A stretch of DNA of 64,000 bases, taken from assembly GCF_048544455.1 (NCBI RefSeq), contig NC_133538.1:448521311-448585310 (forward strand), written 5' to 3'. The DNA comes from Silene latifolia. Lineage: Eukaryota > Streptophyta > Magnoliopsida > Caryophyllales > Caryophyllaceae. The notes under the pieces were generated by a model. That model had not been told where the DNA came from. It searched no databases and was given only the letters and a program-made list of their open reading frames with translations. The position numbers and the translations under genes were made by a program. Positions 23,457-35,339 of the stretch are shown piece after piece (the first letter of the stretch is position 1; every line of letters starts with the position of its first letter).

Positions 23457-26400
23457 ATGATTAAGTTTGGTTTTTGGAATGTCAGGGGAATAAATAGGGA
23501 GGAGAAACAAACTTTTGTGAATAATTTTCTTCTTAATAATAAAGTTGGTTTTTTTGGTCTCCTGGAGACCAAAATAAAACCTCATAATCAGAATAAAACT
23601 GTAGGTAGGGTTTTCAGAGATTAGTGTGTCTCAACTAATTCTTCTTACAATAAGGGTGGGAGGATATAGGTCTTATGTAAACCAAATATTGTTGCCATTA
23701 ATTTCTTGGAATATAATGCTCAATATATTCATATGTCAGTTACAAATGTTATTACACAACAAAAGTTCTATTGCACTTTGGTTTATGCTTTTAATGAGGT
23801 ATCTGACAGAGAGGATATTTGGCTTAATCTCAACAGAACTGCTGCTTCCTTGGTTGGACCATGGTCAGTAGGAGGAGATTTCAATTGTGTGACTCAATCT
23901 ATTGAGAGGTTGGGGGGAAATGTTACTAATGCTGAAGCTGAACCTTTTCAAGCTTGTCTAGATGATTGTTTATTGAGTGACATGCCTGCTATAGGGGCTT
24001 TCTATACTTGGAATAACAAGAAGCCACCTGAGACAAGGGTTTGTAGTAGACTAGACAGAATGTTTATTAATCATGTATGGTCTATTCAATATCCTCAGGT
24101 TTTTTCTAACTTCTTACCTGAAGGTTTTTTTTATCATACTCCCTGTGTGGTTGGTAAGAATGAGTCTTCAACTTCTAAAAATAGATCTTTTAAATACTAC
24201 AATATGTGGAGTAAAGAACCTGAGTTCAAGGAGTGTGTTTCTAGCATTTGGGAGCAATGCCTTAGGAGTACAAAGATGTATAGAGTAACTAGAAAGCTTA
24301 AGCTTCTGAAGCCTCAACTTAAGCTACTTAACATGAGCTTGTTTTCTGATGTGGAAAACAAGGTAGACTTAGCTCATAAAGAATTAATTGATATCCAAAA
24401 GAAATTCATTCACAATCCTGGGGATGAGGAGCTGGTGAGGAAAGAAATTATGGCTAATAAGGATTTTGTGTGGCTACATCAGGCTAGAATGAAGTTTTTG
24501 AAACAAAAGGCTAAGGCTCACTGGATGACAGATGGAGATGCCAATTCTTCCTATTTCCATGGTCTCCTCAAGTCCAGGAGGAATCATAATGGTATTCAAC
24601 AAATCAAGGATCATAATGGATACCTTTATACTGAAGAACAAGGCATCCAGCAGGCTTTCCTAATGTACTATCAGTTGCTGTTGGGATCAAAAACTTCTAG
24701 CAATAATGTCATAGATGCAGTTGTCAAAAAGGGGAGGACTTGTTCTGAGGCCCATGTTCTTATGCTTATGCAACCTGTAACACAGGCTGAGAAAAAAAGA
24801 GGTCATGTTTCATATCCCTAATAATAAGGCCTCAGGACCTGATGGGTACTCTAGTAAATTTTTCAAGGACACTTGGGACATAATTGGGGAGGAGGTCAGT
24901 GAGGCCATCTCTGATTTTTTTCACTCTGGTTAGCTCCTCAAACAATTGAACGCCACTCTTATAACTTTAATCCCTAAAGTTTCCAGGCCTTCCACTGTGC
25001 TTCAATTTAGATCCATTGCGTGTTGTAATGTGCTCTATACATGCATTTCTAAGATTTTATGCAATAGATTGGCCCTTGTGCTCCCATATCTCATCTCCCA
25101 AACACAGGGTGGTTTTATTCATGGCAGGAGTATAATGGAAAATATCCTTATTTGTCAAGATATAATCAGAATGTATGAGAAGGATGCTATCTCCCCCAGA
25201 TGCCTGATTAAAATGGATCTCCAAAAGGCATATGACACAATTGAATGGGATTTCCTTGACCAAATGTTAACTTCTCTCAAGTTTCCAGATGTTTTCAGAG
25301 GGTGGATAATGCAATGTGTCTCTACTTCTACTTACTCCATCAACCTCAATGGCAACATGTTTGGTTTTTTTTTAAGGGGCAAAGGGGCTTAAGGCAAGGG
25401 GATCCTCTTTCCCCTCTCCTTTTCACAATTTGTATGGAGTACCTCACTAGGCTTCTCAACTACATTACTGAGACTAGGAAGTTCAATTATCACCCCTTGT
25501 GCAAACCTATGAGACTCACTCACTTGATGTTTGCGGATGACCTGCTTTTATTTTGCAAAGGGAATGCAAACTCAATGATGCTGATACTTAGAACTTTTGC
25601 TACCTTTTCCAGTTCTTCAGGTTTAAAGATGAGCAAGGGGAAGTCCAATGTGTACTTTAATGGGGTTCCAGCTGGCTTAAAAAATCATATTTTGCAAGTC
25701 TCAGGCCTAATTGAAGGTAAGCTCCCTTTCAGGAACCTAGGGGTTCCTATCGAAACTACTAGGCTCACTTCTAAGGATTGTAAGCCCTTGATTGATAAAA
25801 TTGTTAACAGAATAAGATCCATAGGGGCCAAGAAACTATCCTACACTGGGAGGTTAGTTTTGGTCAGATCAGTCCTTAAGACCTTCCATAATTATTGGGC
25901 TCAAATGTTTGTACTGCCTGCTGGGATTGTTAGCCACATAGAGTGTGTTTGCAGAAATTTCCTATGGGATGGTGGGTTTGACTTCATGAGATCCCCTCTA
26001 GTGGCCTGGAAAATTCTGTAAACCTAAAAAGGAAGGGGGGCTTGGGCTCAAGCAAGACTCACTTTGGAATATGGCAGCTGTAGGTAAGTTGGTTTGGTGG
26101 ATTGCTACTAAATTTGATATTCTTTGGGTACGATGGGTCAATCACACCTACCTTAAAGGGACTGACTGGCATACTTGTTATCCTACCAATTACTCCTCTT
26201 GGTATTGGAGGAAAGTATGTCAGGTCAGGGTGAGATTCCAACAAGCCTATCAACAGAATATATGGGAGAATACACCTCAAAATGGATATACTATTGCAAA
26301 GGGATACGATTTCTTAAGGGAAAGAGCTACTGAGGTGTCTTGGCATACAATGGTTTGGAATAAATGGAATATACCAAAGCACAGTTTCTTGGCCTGGGTT

Positions 26401-26718
26401 TACCACCATGGTAATATGAATACTAATAAAAAATTATATGGGCTGGGGATATGTGCTGATGATACCTGTTATGTTTGTGGTGCAGCAACGGAGAGCGTGG
26501 ATCATCTTTTCTTTGCTTGCAGTTACAGTCGAGCTGTACTTCTCCAGGTTGGTAATTGGATTGGCATCTCGTTACCAACTCAGGATATTCTTAATTGGAG
26601 ACTTGCGAGATCTGGAACAAAGCTACAATTAGATATCCTAAACGCCACCATTAACGCGTGCCTCTATCATATATGGAGACAGCGGATTCTCAGTAAACAT
26701 GAGCTTACCTTGATATGA
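23457..26718 (+). pseudogene. LINE ORF2: endonuclease, RT, zf-RVT (broken)
   Basis: Starts at the ATG of MIKFGFWNVRGINREEK, the usual first motif of plant LINE endonucleases. LLETKIKP follows before a frame break at about 23624. Then VGGDFNCVTQ, FYTWNNK and RLDRMFINH; AHWMTDGDANSSYFHG; RT motifs ITLIPKVSRPSTVLQFRSIA, LIKMDLQKAYDTIEWDF, GLRQGDPLSPLLFTI, MFADDLLLF; and zf-RVT CYVCGAATESVDHLFFAC. Breaks lie near 23624, 24800, 24930, 25390 and 26021. No RNase H domain is seen after zf-RVT. Confidence 0.88.
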
Positions 26719-27340
26719 CCTACTCGACTTGCTTGTCTGATCATTCAGGAGATACAGCTGCAGATTCGGGGTGAGAACTGGAGGAAAAATAATCATCCTG
26801 ATGTCATCTGGATTGAAAAGCTTTTAGGAGGAAGAGGTTGAGTGATGTGATCTTTTTTTGAGGACCGATGAAGACGATGAAGATTATAGTCTGAGAGTGA
26901 CAAAAACTAGGGTTAGGACATATCTGTTTTGTGTTGTTTGATCTGGTTTTTGTTGTTCTTTGTTGTGGTTCTTGTTTTTGGGCCGATATAAGGTTGTGGA
27001 CTTGGTGTATATGGTGGGCTGAGATATAGTGTATTATTGGCATATATCTCGGTTTCCACAATATGGCGACTATTTTTTTATATATATACTTACATTTTAT
27101 CAAAAAATAAATGAATTAGGCTTTACACTTATGCTTGAAGTAGACAAGTAGTATAGTAATGTTTGTATTAATTGTTTTATGTTTAGGATTCACTCATGCT
27201 AGTTCTTAAAAATTAGGTTTTGGAATCCCTAAATTCAGAAAGTTAAATCAAATCAACCTTTTTCTTCTAATTTATAAGTAAATAATTAAATTAAATAGTT
27301 TTAATGTGGTGCTTTGTCTATTTGATTATATTTTCAAAAT

Positions 27341-29825
27341 GAAGAGAATTAACACGACTCCTATTACGAGTTTTTTTTGCGAAAAAACAACGTAATGAAG
27401 CCGCCCAAACTCAATCTAATTCAAGACCATCTGTAGACATTTCGGAAACAACTAATGAAGAGACAATAAATTCTGGTATTCCTGATCTTGAAACTAATAT
27501 TGAAGACTCGGAGGATAGTGAAATTGAAATGGAAAGTAATTCAAGTTCTACTATAGAACCAATTATAGGTAGATTAACTGAATTTGATATTGGTTCTCTT
27601 CCAAAAGATCCTGAGTTAAGGAGAAAGTTGACTGATTTGCACATTAACGATCGTGATATAATAAGAAGGGAGTATATCCGAAGAGGTCCTTGTCAACCTT
27701 GTGACTATAAATTTCCTAAAACAAAGCGTAATTCCGTCTCTTCATGGTTTGACAAGTTTAAACCTTGGCTGGAGTATAGTATCGAAAAGGATGGGGCATA
27801 TTGTTTTGTATGTTGTTTATTTAAGAGTGACACTACATCTGGAAGGGAAATCTTTGTAAGTGGGGGGTTTAGAACTTGGGATAAACCCAAAGCACTAGAT
27901 AAACATGTTGGTAATCACAAGAGTGCTCATAATAAACGCCATGAAGAATTTTGATGCTTTTAATAGACAAAAGTCGTCTATTGCTTGTTGCTTTGAAAAC
28001 TTTACAAATGAAGTTAAAAGTGATTATCGTATTCGATTAGAAGCTTCGATTCAAGCAATGATGTACATTTGTCTACATGGTTTGGCCTCTCGTGGTCATG
28101 ATGAAAGTGAGAAATCATTAAACCGAGGCAATTTTCTTGAACTTGTGAAGTTAATAGCAAAACGTGATGACAATGCGGCAAGAGTTATTTTGCAAAAGTC
28201 ATCCGGAAATTGTATACTTGCCTCTCCTCCAATTCAAAAGGATATTATTACTGCTTTTGCTCAAGAGACTACCAAAAAGATAATGGAAGAGTTGAATAGT
28301 TGGTTTTTTGGCATTCTTGCTGATGAGTCAGCTGATATATCGGATAAAGAACAGATGGCTCATACGGTATGTTGATAAAATGGGAGGAGTAAAAGAAAGA
28401 TTTTTAGGTATTGTACATGTAGGTGAGACGACCTCATTGACCCTTAAAGCTGCCATTGGTACATTACTTCTTGAGCACTCTCTTACTCTTTCTAGTGTTC
28501 GAGGTCAAGGTTATGATGGTGCTAGCAATATGCGTGGCTCAATTAATGGCCTTAAAACCTTAATCATAAAAGAGTCTCCATGTGCCTATTATGTCCACTG
28601 TTTTGCCCAACAACTTCAATTAACTCTTGTTACAGTGGTAAAGAAAAATGCTGATTGTGGTGTGCTTTTTTATTCACTTTCCATTTTATTAAATGTACTT
28701 GGAGGATCCTCTAAACGTAAACACATTATTCGTGAGAAACAAGTCAAACATGTTCTAAAAGAATTACAAATGGGAGAACTTGTCTCTGGAAGTGGGTTAA
28801 ATCAAGAGAAAGGCTTGAGTAGGCCCGGTGATACTCGTTGGGGATCTCACTTTAAAACTATTTTGAGTGTGTTTGATCATTTTTCCACCATTATTGATGT
28901 TCTTGATTCTATTGGAGAATTTTGTGATGGCATTGAGCTTGTAAAGGTGGAGAAGTTAGCATATACTATGCAAACATTTGATTATGTCTTTATTGGACTA
29001 TTGATGATCGCTATTCTTGGGATTACTAATACGTTGAGTTTAGCTTTACAAAAGAGGGAGCAAAATATTGTGAATGTTGTGGCTCTTATCGGTGTGACAA
29101 AAAGAAATTTGCAGAAGATTAGAGATGATGGGTGGGAAAATCATATGGAGAAGGTTACGTCATTTTGTCTCAAACATGAAATTCCCGTTCCTTCCATGAG
29201 TGACAGGTATGTCGTTCCGGGAAGGTACAAGCGTGGTAGGACAGAAGTGGATAATCTTCGTCATTTTCGGATTGACTTGTTTTTAAGCTTGATTGATCAA
29301 ATTTTGCACGAAATTGATAGCCGATTTGATGAGGTTAGTAAAGAATTACTTATATGTATGTCTTGCTTCAATCCTAGTGATCGATTTTCTTCCTTTGACA
29401 TTAGCAAGTTGGTTGAACTTGCTAAATTCTATCCTAGTGAATTTTCAAGTGCTGACTTGAAGCACTTTGAATATCAACTTGGAAATTTCTATGAAGATAT
29501 AAGACATGATGATAGATTTTGGAATTTAAAGAGTCTAAATGAGCTTTCCATGATGCTTGTTGAAACGAAGAAAGATTTGGTACACTCAAAGGTGTACTTA
29601 CTTCTTAAACTCGTCTTGATTCTACCTGTAGCGACGACAAGTGTGGAAAGAGCGTTTTCGGCGATGACCTATATAAAAAATAAAGTTCGTAATAGCATGA
29701 GAGATGCTTTGTTGAATAATAATTTAGTTACTTTTATCGAAAGGGATTTATTTTGTAACGTGACCGACGATGAGATTGTAAACAATTTTCAGAATATGAG
29801 AACTCGTCGGTTACGATTAGAATAG
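27341..29825 (+). pseudogene. hAT transposase (DUF4371/Tip100 type), frameshifted
   Basis: The likely start is ATGAAGAGAATTAACACG at 27341. A frame break in the T8 run (27370-27377) joins it to the acidic N-terminal region. A zinc-finger-like part follows (GPCQPCDYKFPKT, SWFDKFKPWLEYS, AYCFVCCLF). Further breaks are near 27950 (T run) and 28370. The catalytic region includes GILADESADIS (first acid), RGQGYDGASNM, YYVHCFAQQLQL and RPGDTRWGSHFKT. It closes with the hAT dimerisation motif ATTSVERAFSAMTYIKNKVR and RLRLE at the stop. Length without breaks is about 825 residues, normal for this group. The protein would cut and rejoin the CAGGGGCGGA ends. Confidence 0.92.
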
Positions 29826-29964
29826 ATTAATATTACTGTTAAGTTTGTAATTTGAAATTCTAAAACTTATATTGTTGTTTTTTGATACAATTGCTTTTTC
29901 GTTTATACTCTATTTTTTTCCGCTACCCCACCTTTTGAAACCTGGCTCCGCCCCTGACCACAAA

Positions 29965-30785
29965 CCATAACCTTCCACCACCGCTAGCTGCGCCGATAAC
30001 CAGCAACAGACACTAATTCTCCCTGTGACACTTTCGTCAATCATGCCATGGACGAACAACACACCAGCCTCTTTCCTTCTCTTCCTCTTTCTAGCCTCAA
30101 CTTGCTGCCGCCGACAATGACAAGCAACATCACGCCGACACAATACCGGCGTATGTCCGGCGACCACGGTGGTGCTGCGCTCGTAAGCACGATGGAGTCG
30201 GGTCAGTACAACGATGGGTTCGCTTAAGATACATTGAACTCGTAAGGTTTGAACCCAAACGACCTAGATTTGACTTGATTCGGCTCGCGTTTTGGTGTGG
30301 TGCTTGACTTGGTTGCCTCCGAAGTACTGTGCATGCCGGCGTGGATATCTCATCGCCATTTGATTTCTGGTGTGGTAAAATTATGAAAAAGCTGACTTTA
30401 TTATTCCAGATCTACAAAATAGAACATTTCAAAAAGGCAAGAATATTTGGTACTTCATCGAGATATTTCGGGCCGGAAACATCAATTAAATATAAGAATT
30501 CCGTCGCCAAAAAGGGGAAAGTGGTTGTTGTTGTCGGTGGGTATGGTTGTGGGCCGGAAACATTAGTTTTATGTATAGTTTACTCCGTTATTCTCATATT
30601 GGTATTTTTAATGGATGTAATAATGAAAATTAATTGCGAATGATATTCTCGTCTCCATAATGTATGGCTATTATTACAAATGTGTTAATTTGTTGAAATT
30701 ACACCGTGTTTCAAGATCAATTTTTGAAGTAATTATGGTGCTAAGTAGTATGATGTTTAACAAGTGACGTTTGTTAAATATCTAG
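29965..30785. other. Element 2 middle part, noncoding
   Basis: Lies between the hAT and the Athila-like insertion. It has a CT/CA-rich block (29965-30180) like those in the other (TA)n-flanked elements, then ordinary AT-rich sequence. The 104-codon frame at 30329-30643 has no recognisable domain, and I do not call it a gene. Confidence 0.45.
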
Positions 30786-32268
30786 TGATGAGGGCTGTCG
30801 CAACCCTATTAAAGATAAACCCGAGGGGTCTCTAACTAATGCAGCTAGGGAAGTCGGGGTCGAATCCACAGGGAGGCTATGTTGTTATCTACTTGCTAAT
30901 CTAAGTCAGTCGGTGTCACAAATGGGGGTTTAGATATGATAACTAAACTAACAGCGAAAATTAAAAGAGTCTAACAGATAAGAGAAAGGGACTAGGATGT
31001 CGGTTCATCAATGAATGCCAGATAATTGCAGCTAAGGTCACAGATCAATCACATGTATTAGTCTAAGGGAAAGTGAATACGTCCTTTCGGTCCTCTATTT
31101 GCCCTAAAATACTACTAACTTAACTTTCGCCCTCATTAGAGTATCCTAAAGAATGTAGCGGGTCTCACTCCTTCCAATCTTTCGATCTAGGTCCGGGTTT
31201 GCCAAAAATAACTAGAACAATTATGCGCATTAACCGTCTAATCCTCATTAAATGTTGCTTATAACAACAAAGACATGATACTGACAACAGATCTGTAAAC
31301 CTAATTAGCAGCTATCATCAATTCATCGATTCCCCTAAATCCTAGCGAGAAATTAGCTATGCATAATGAAATTACCGAAACTAATATCAACTAAAGCAAT
31401 AATTAATAATAACATAATAATAAGAGGGACGAAACGAAATAACATAAACTAAATTAACAAAGAGATTGAAGGAAGAGAAATTAAGGGAATAAGAGAATTG
31501 GAGATGCAAAGGGGTAAAGAATTAATACTAGAATTAAGAGAAGGGAAGTGAAATTACAGAGTTTAAGATCCGGAAAATAGGAGAAGAGAACTACGCAATA
31601 CTATTCTACTCTAATCTACTGCCAATCGTGGAAATAAGAATGAATGCCCTCAATCGTGGAAATAAGAATGAATGCCTAAACCTAATTAGGTATCTCCTTT
31701 TTATAAGATAGATATTTATTCCTTAAATAAGATAACTAACATAATAAGTAAATAAGTTTACGCAATAAAATCTTGCGTCAGATCACAAGCTATTCGATCG
31801 AGCATATTGAAACTACTCGATCGAATAACTCCAGCAAAAATCCTCTCGATCGAGCATAAAACCTGCTCGATCGAGGAACACCATAATCCCTCTTCTAGAT
31901 CGAACATAGCAGGAGTTCGATCGAGGAATCTTCAGCATAAAAAAGGTTTCCATCGAGCAATTAAGTCAGCAACGAGTTCAATCGAGTTAACTACCACTGA
32001 GTCAGTACATAGGATGTTGGCTAGCTTCCAAAACGAGTTCACGCTTCCCAAGGTAGAAGTATTCTCCCTCCAATTCCATCCATCTCCTAAATGCAAGCTA
32101 TAAGGGCAGTTCCAAGCTCAGTTTTGCTCCTTCTGGGTCCATTCCTGCAATTAAAGCCAAACAAACCAAAGTAGACTATTCGGCGCATTTCGTAGCCTAA
32201 AACTACGGGAATCGCATAGAAATGCGTGCAAAATAATCACAAAGAGTTTATATAAATAGCACACATCA
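30786..32268 (-). repeat. Athila-like 3' LTR (1483 bp)
   Basis: About 5% different from 43758-45235 in the 430 bases I compared by eye. Contains CGATCG-type sites at 31795, 31818, 31847, 31868, 31897 (mutated) and 31918. A purine-rich tract (minus strand GGTTTGGGGAAG) abuts it at 32271-32284. Confidence 0.92.
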
Positions 32269-33677
32269 AACTTCCCCAAACCAAACCTTTGCTTGTCCCC
32301 AAGCAAACTATATGCAACTAAGGACCTAATGGAATGGAGTTAAGCTCAGAGCTAGCTATAAATCGTCTACTTAAACCAATTTAATGCAAATAAACTAACA
32401 CTTGTAACAACAATGTCAAATGCAAACGAGTTATGAAGATGTTTATAAAAATAGCTGAACCGTCGACCTTGCAAGACCTTCAAAATTGGACTCTCATGAG
32501 TCACTCTCTCTCTCAATGAAGCAAAGGGTCAGCGTATAACTGTAAGAGAGAAAGAAAAATATAGTCGCGAACCTAAACTATGACCTACATAAACATGCAT
32601 GCAATCTAATATGATAAACAATTCTAGCCACCGTACACATACATTCCATCCAATCAAGGTCCTGTCACATGCCGAATGCTTACAAAAGTTTGGAAAAGTG
32701 AGGCAATGGGTAAGAAGGGGCAAAACATTTTGGATATGTAGAGGTATAAGCCAAGCTAGTAACCTAAACAAAACCAATAATACATCATCCCGCTTCAAAA
32801 CCATCAAACTTAAGCACAAATGCCTTTATTTGGCAAACAACTCACTCAACCAAAATATTAAACTCCTTATATAATAGAATTAGCAACATAGGAGTAAAAT
32901 AAACTTATTTTTTTCCTTCTTTTTTTCTCTTTTTTTTCTTTTCCGTTTTTTTCTTTTTTTCGTTTTATTTTTCTTTTCGACTTTTTTTTTTCAACATTCT
33001 TCTTTTCCAAAACTACCAACTCCCAACTTTACAGTGCAAACCAAATTTGACACAATAAATGATATACCCGCAAAACAAACGCTAAACTAGCTTGGCAAGG
33101 CAGGCTAAGTTTGGATGTAGTTAAGGGTAAAAAAGGCAAATTTGGCTAATGTGGAGTTAATGGGTAACAATGAAATAAAGGGGTATGTAAGAACCTCTCC
33201 TACGTGTGACACCGGCCACTAACCCAAATGTATGCAGGCAAAAAGCAATTGAATTTCATACTTATGCAATTTAATGTTACATGTTATGCAAGGAGTAACT
33301 ACTCACAATTCTACATGAACTGGTCATGGATGACACCAGTTTATTAAGCTTTAATTCCTTAGAATTTATAAGTAGGTTGCCAAAATTTCAAGTCTAGTCT
33401 ATTCGTTCAGCTAATTTAAAACAAAAACTCGTAGATTATGCAAAAGACGTACTAAAAGATGTTAGTTTATGCAAGGCTTAAGCAAAATGACTAAGTGTAG
33501 TGCAATTTTATCATCGGAAACTACCATTCCGACTCAACCTATATGAATAAATAAACGTGAAGTTTTTTTATATTTCCGAATTTTATAATTTTTTTGAGAT
33601 TTTGAATTTTGAAATTAAAATAAACATTGCATGCAAAAATAAAACGAGCAAACTGGAATGCAATAAAAACAATATGC
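32269..33677 (-). other. Athila-like 3' untranslated interior
   Basis: Starts at the polypurine side and matches 54516-56100 of the second Athila-like element in order and wording (CAAACCAAACCTTTGCTTGT, CTTGCAAGACC, ACATGCCGAATG). Contains long T-rich tracts (32905-33000). No coding region. Ends at the TATGC target (33673-33677) of the nested element. Confidence 0.75.
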
Positions 33678-35092
33678 TGTGACACCCCCATACTCCAAGT
33701 GCCTTACCAGGACCACTTAGGTATAAGAACGTCAACATCTCGGTTACCCGAGGCAATAATAATCATAAGACAATGAAGAAACATAATTTAAAGGCATAAA
33801 CGATTTAAGCGATTACACATTCAAATCCCAAAACTGTTAACTGAAATACATCAATTCCAAAACTGTCTACTAATAAAACTGTCACAACTAAAAGACATCG
33901 TCTGACACAGCGGAAGACTCTTCTAACTGCCACATGATGACCCATCCCAGCTATCCCATATGCGTCATATCATACCTGCTCAATAACTGCTAACCACCCC
34001 CGAATAGATCACCACAGTTTTTAAAACAATTAAACGGGGTCAGTACTAATTACACGATATAAACCACAGTGAAACAAATGCCAAATAGCTCAATCAACAC
34101 GTTAGTCTCCTGTCTATATAATCAATCTCCACACAACTGACTACACAATAAAGTGTGTAGTCCTGCCAGAGTACCCATCGCAACAAGTACTCCACACCGC
34201 CAGTGGGGGACCGCAGCCGTACCCACCAAATGCCCGCTCATCAACCACTGGGCGAATAACCCAAGTTTCCTTAATGTGCACATCTCTCATGTGGCGGGTT
34301 CCACAGGAGGCGAACCAAGGGTGTGAAGCCACTCCCGCAAGTGACTCCACTAAGCCAGGGACGCGCCCCGAATATCATAGACAGTTATACAACAACAACA
34401 ATCAACGATATAACCAACAACCGTCACAATCACCAGAAATATAATTAATCAATAATCACAATACAACCACCACACACATCATGTAATTAATACCAAGTAG
34501 GGAAACCCTACCTAGAAAGCAACACGAAATTAGACGATCTAAGCAGCTACTCAGAATCCCTCCTCAACAAAGCCTCCTCCTATACACACATACATATAAT
34601 CACTACCGTAACCACATAATCATAAAAACCCCAAAATCCCCAAATTAGGGTTTAACCAACATTAACCAAATGATATAAAAATGATATATAGAACTTACCC
34701 ACGACGCAAGGATCATAATGGTATAAAGAACAATGAAAACCGACACCTCAAGCTCCGGGATTTGCTAATAATGCGATGAGATGAAGCAACGTAACTTAGA
34801 TCTTCTCCTTTTTGTGCTTTTAGGTTTGTAAAAGTGTTTTAGGAAAAAGATGACGAAACATTATATATTAATCCGCATTATTAACAAGCCCGTCGAAAAT
34901 CACCCGATAACCGACTTACTCGATCGAGTAAGTCACTTACTCGATCGAGTGACCCTTACTCGATCGAGTGCCAGGCTTACTCGATCGAGTAGCCTACAGG
35001 CAGACTACTGTTTTGCGTAAAAACCAACTTACTCGACAGAGTAAGCCCCACTCGATAGAGTGCCCTAAGACTCATGAAACCGTAGTATTACA
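33678..35092 (-). repeat. Tekay-like 3' LTR
   Basis: On the minus strand TGTAATACTACGG...GGGGTGTCACA. Differs from the 5' LTR by roughly 7% over about 470 bases I compared, plus a 33-bp indel near 34270. The purine tract AAGGAGGGAAG (minus strand) abuts it at 35094-35107. Confidence 0.95.
34921..35058. promoter_or_regulatory. Phased CGATCG palindrome array in the LTR
   Basis: CTCGATCGAG-type sites start at 34921, 34942, 34961 and 34982, with degenerate ones at 35034 and 35053. Spacings are 21, 19, 21, 52 and 19. The first three spacings recur exactly in the LTR at 50950. Function unknown. Confidence 0.6.
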
Positions 35093-35110
35093 GTCTTCCC
35101 TCCTTAAAAA

Positions 35111-35130
35111 GAACTTCGTCCTCGAAGTTC
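35111..35130 (-). other. Hairpin next to the polypurine tract
   Basis: Minus strand GAACTTCGAGGACGAAGTTC: perfect 8-bp stem with a loop of AGGA, equivalent to 2398-2417. Confidence 0.6.
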
Positions 35131-35321
35131 AAACCACCACCAAAACAAAGGCACACTAACATCCTCCCGACACAACAACATGAACAAAACTCAACATAAA
35201 ACTCCAAAACATACTTTCCAAACCAACACAACCCGACTCAAAACAACTCTATGTGACTCAAAATCAACATAAAACATGTAAAAACTCTATGCGACCATCT
35301 TCTACCTCCTAAAAGAAATAA

Positions 35322-35339
35322 GGTTACGTCCCCGTAACC
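35322..35339 (-). other. Hairpin over the pol stop codon
   Basis: Minus strand GGTTACGGGGACGTAACC, identical to 2197-2214. Confidence 0.6.

Larger units (their letters stand above)
22083..27112 (+). mobile_element. Near full-length L1-type LINE nested in the hAT
   Basis: Plus-strand LINE of 5.03 kb with both ORFs, bounded by GAACTAGGCTTTA (22070-22082) and GAATTAGGCTTTA (27113-27125), a 13-bp TSD with one mismatch. The 3' end is A-rich (ATCAAAAAATAAAT). The presence of ORF1 suggests little or no 5' truncation. Confidence 0.85.
21561..29956 (+). mobile_element. hAT transposon (Tip100-like) containing a LINE
   Basis: Ends CAGGGGCGGATGTACTTGG and, inverted, CAGGGGCGGAGCCAGG. The perfect 8-bp TSD ACCACAAA (21553-21560 and 29957-29964) is diagnostic of hAT elements. 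Without the nested LINE the element is about 3.36 kb, a normal size for an autonomous member. It carries one transposase gene on the plus strand, now frameshifted. Confidence 0.95.

Noticed and set aside
30329-30643. Possible small host gene of 104 codons
   Set aside because: No domain, no good start context, and it lies in transposon-derived noncoding sequence.
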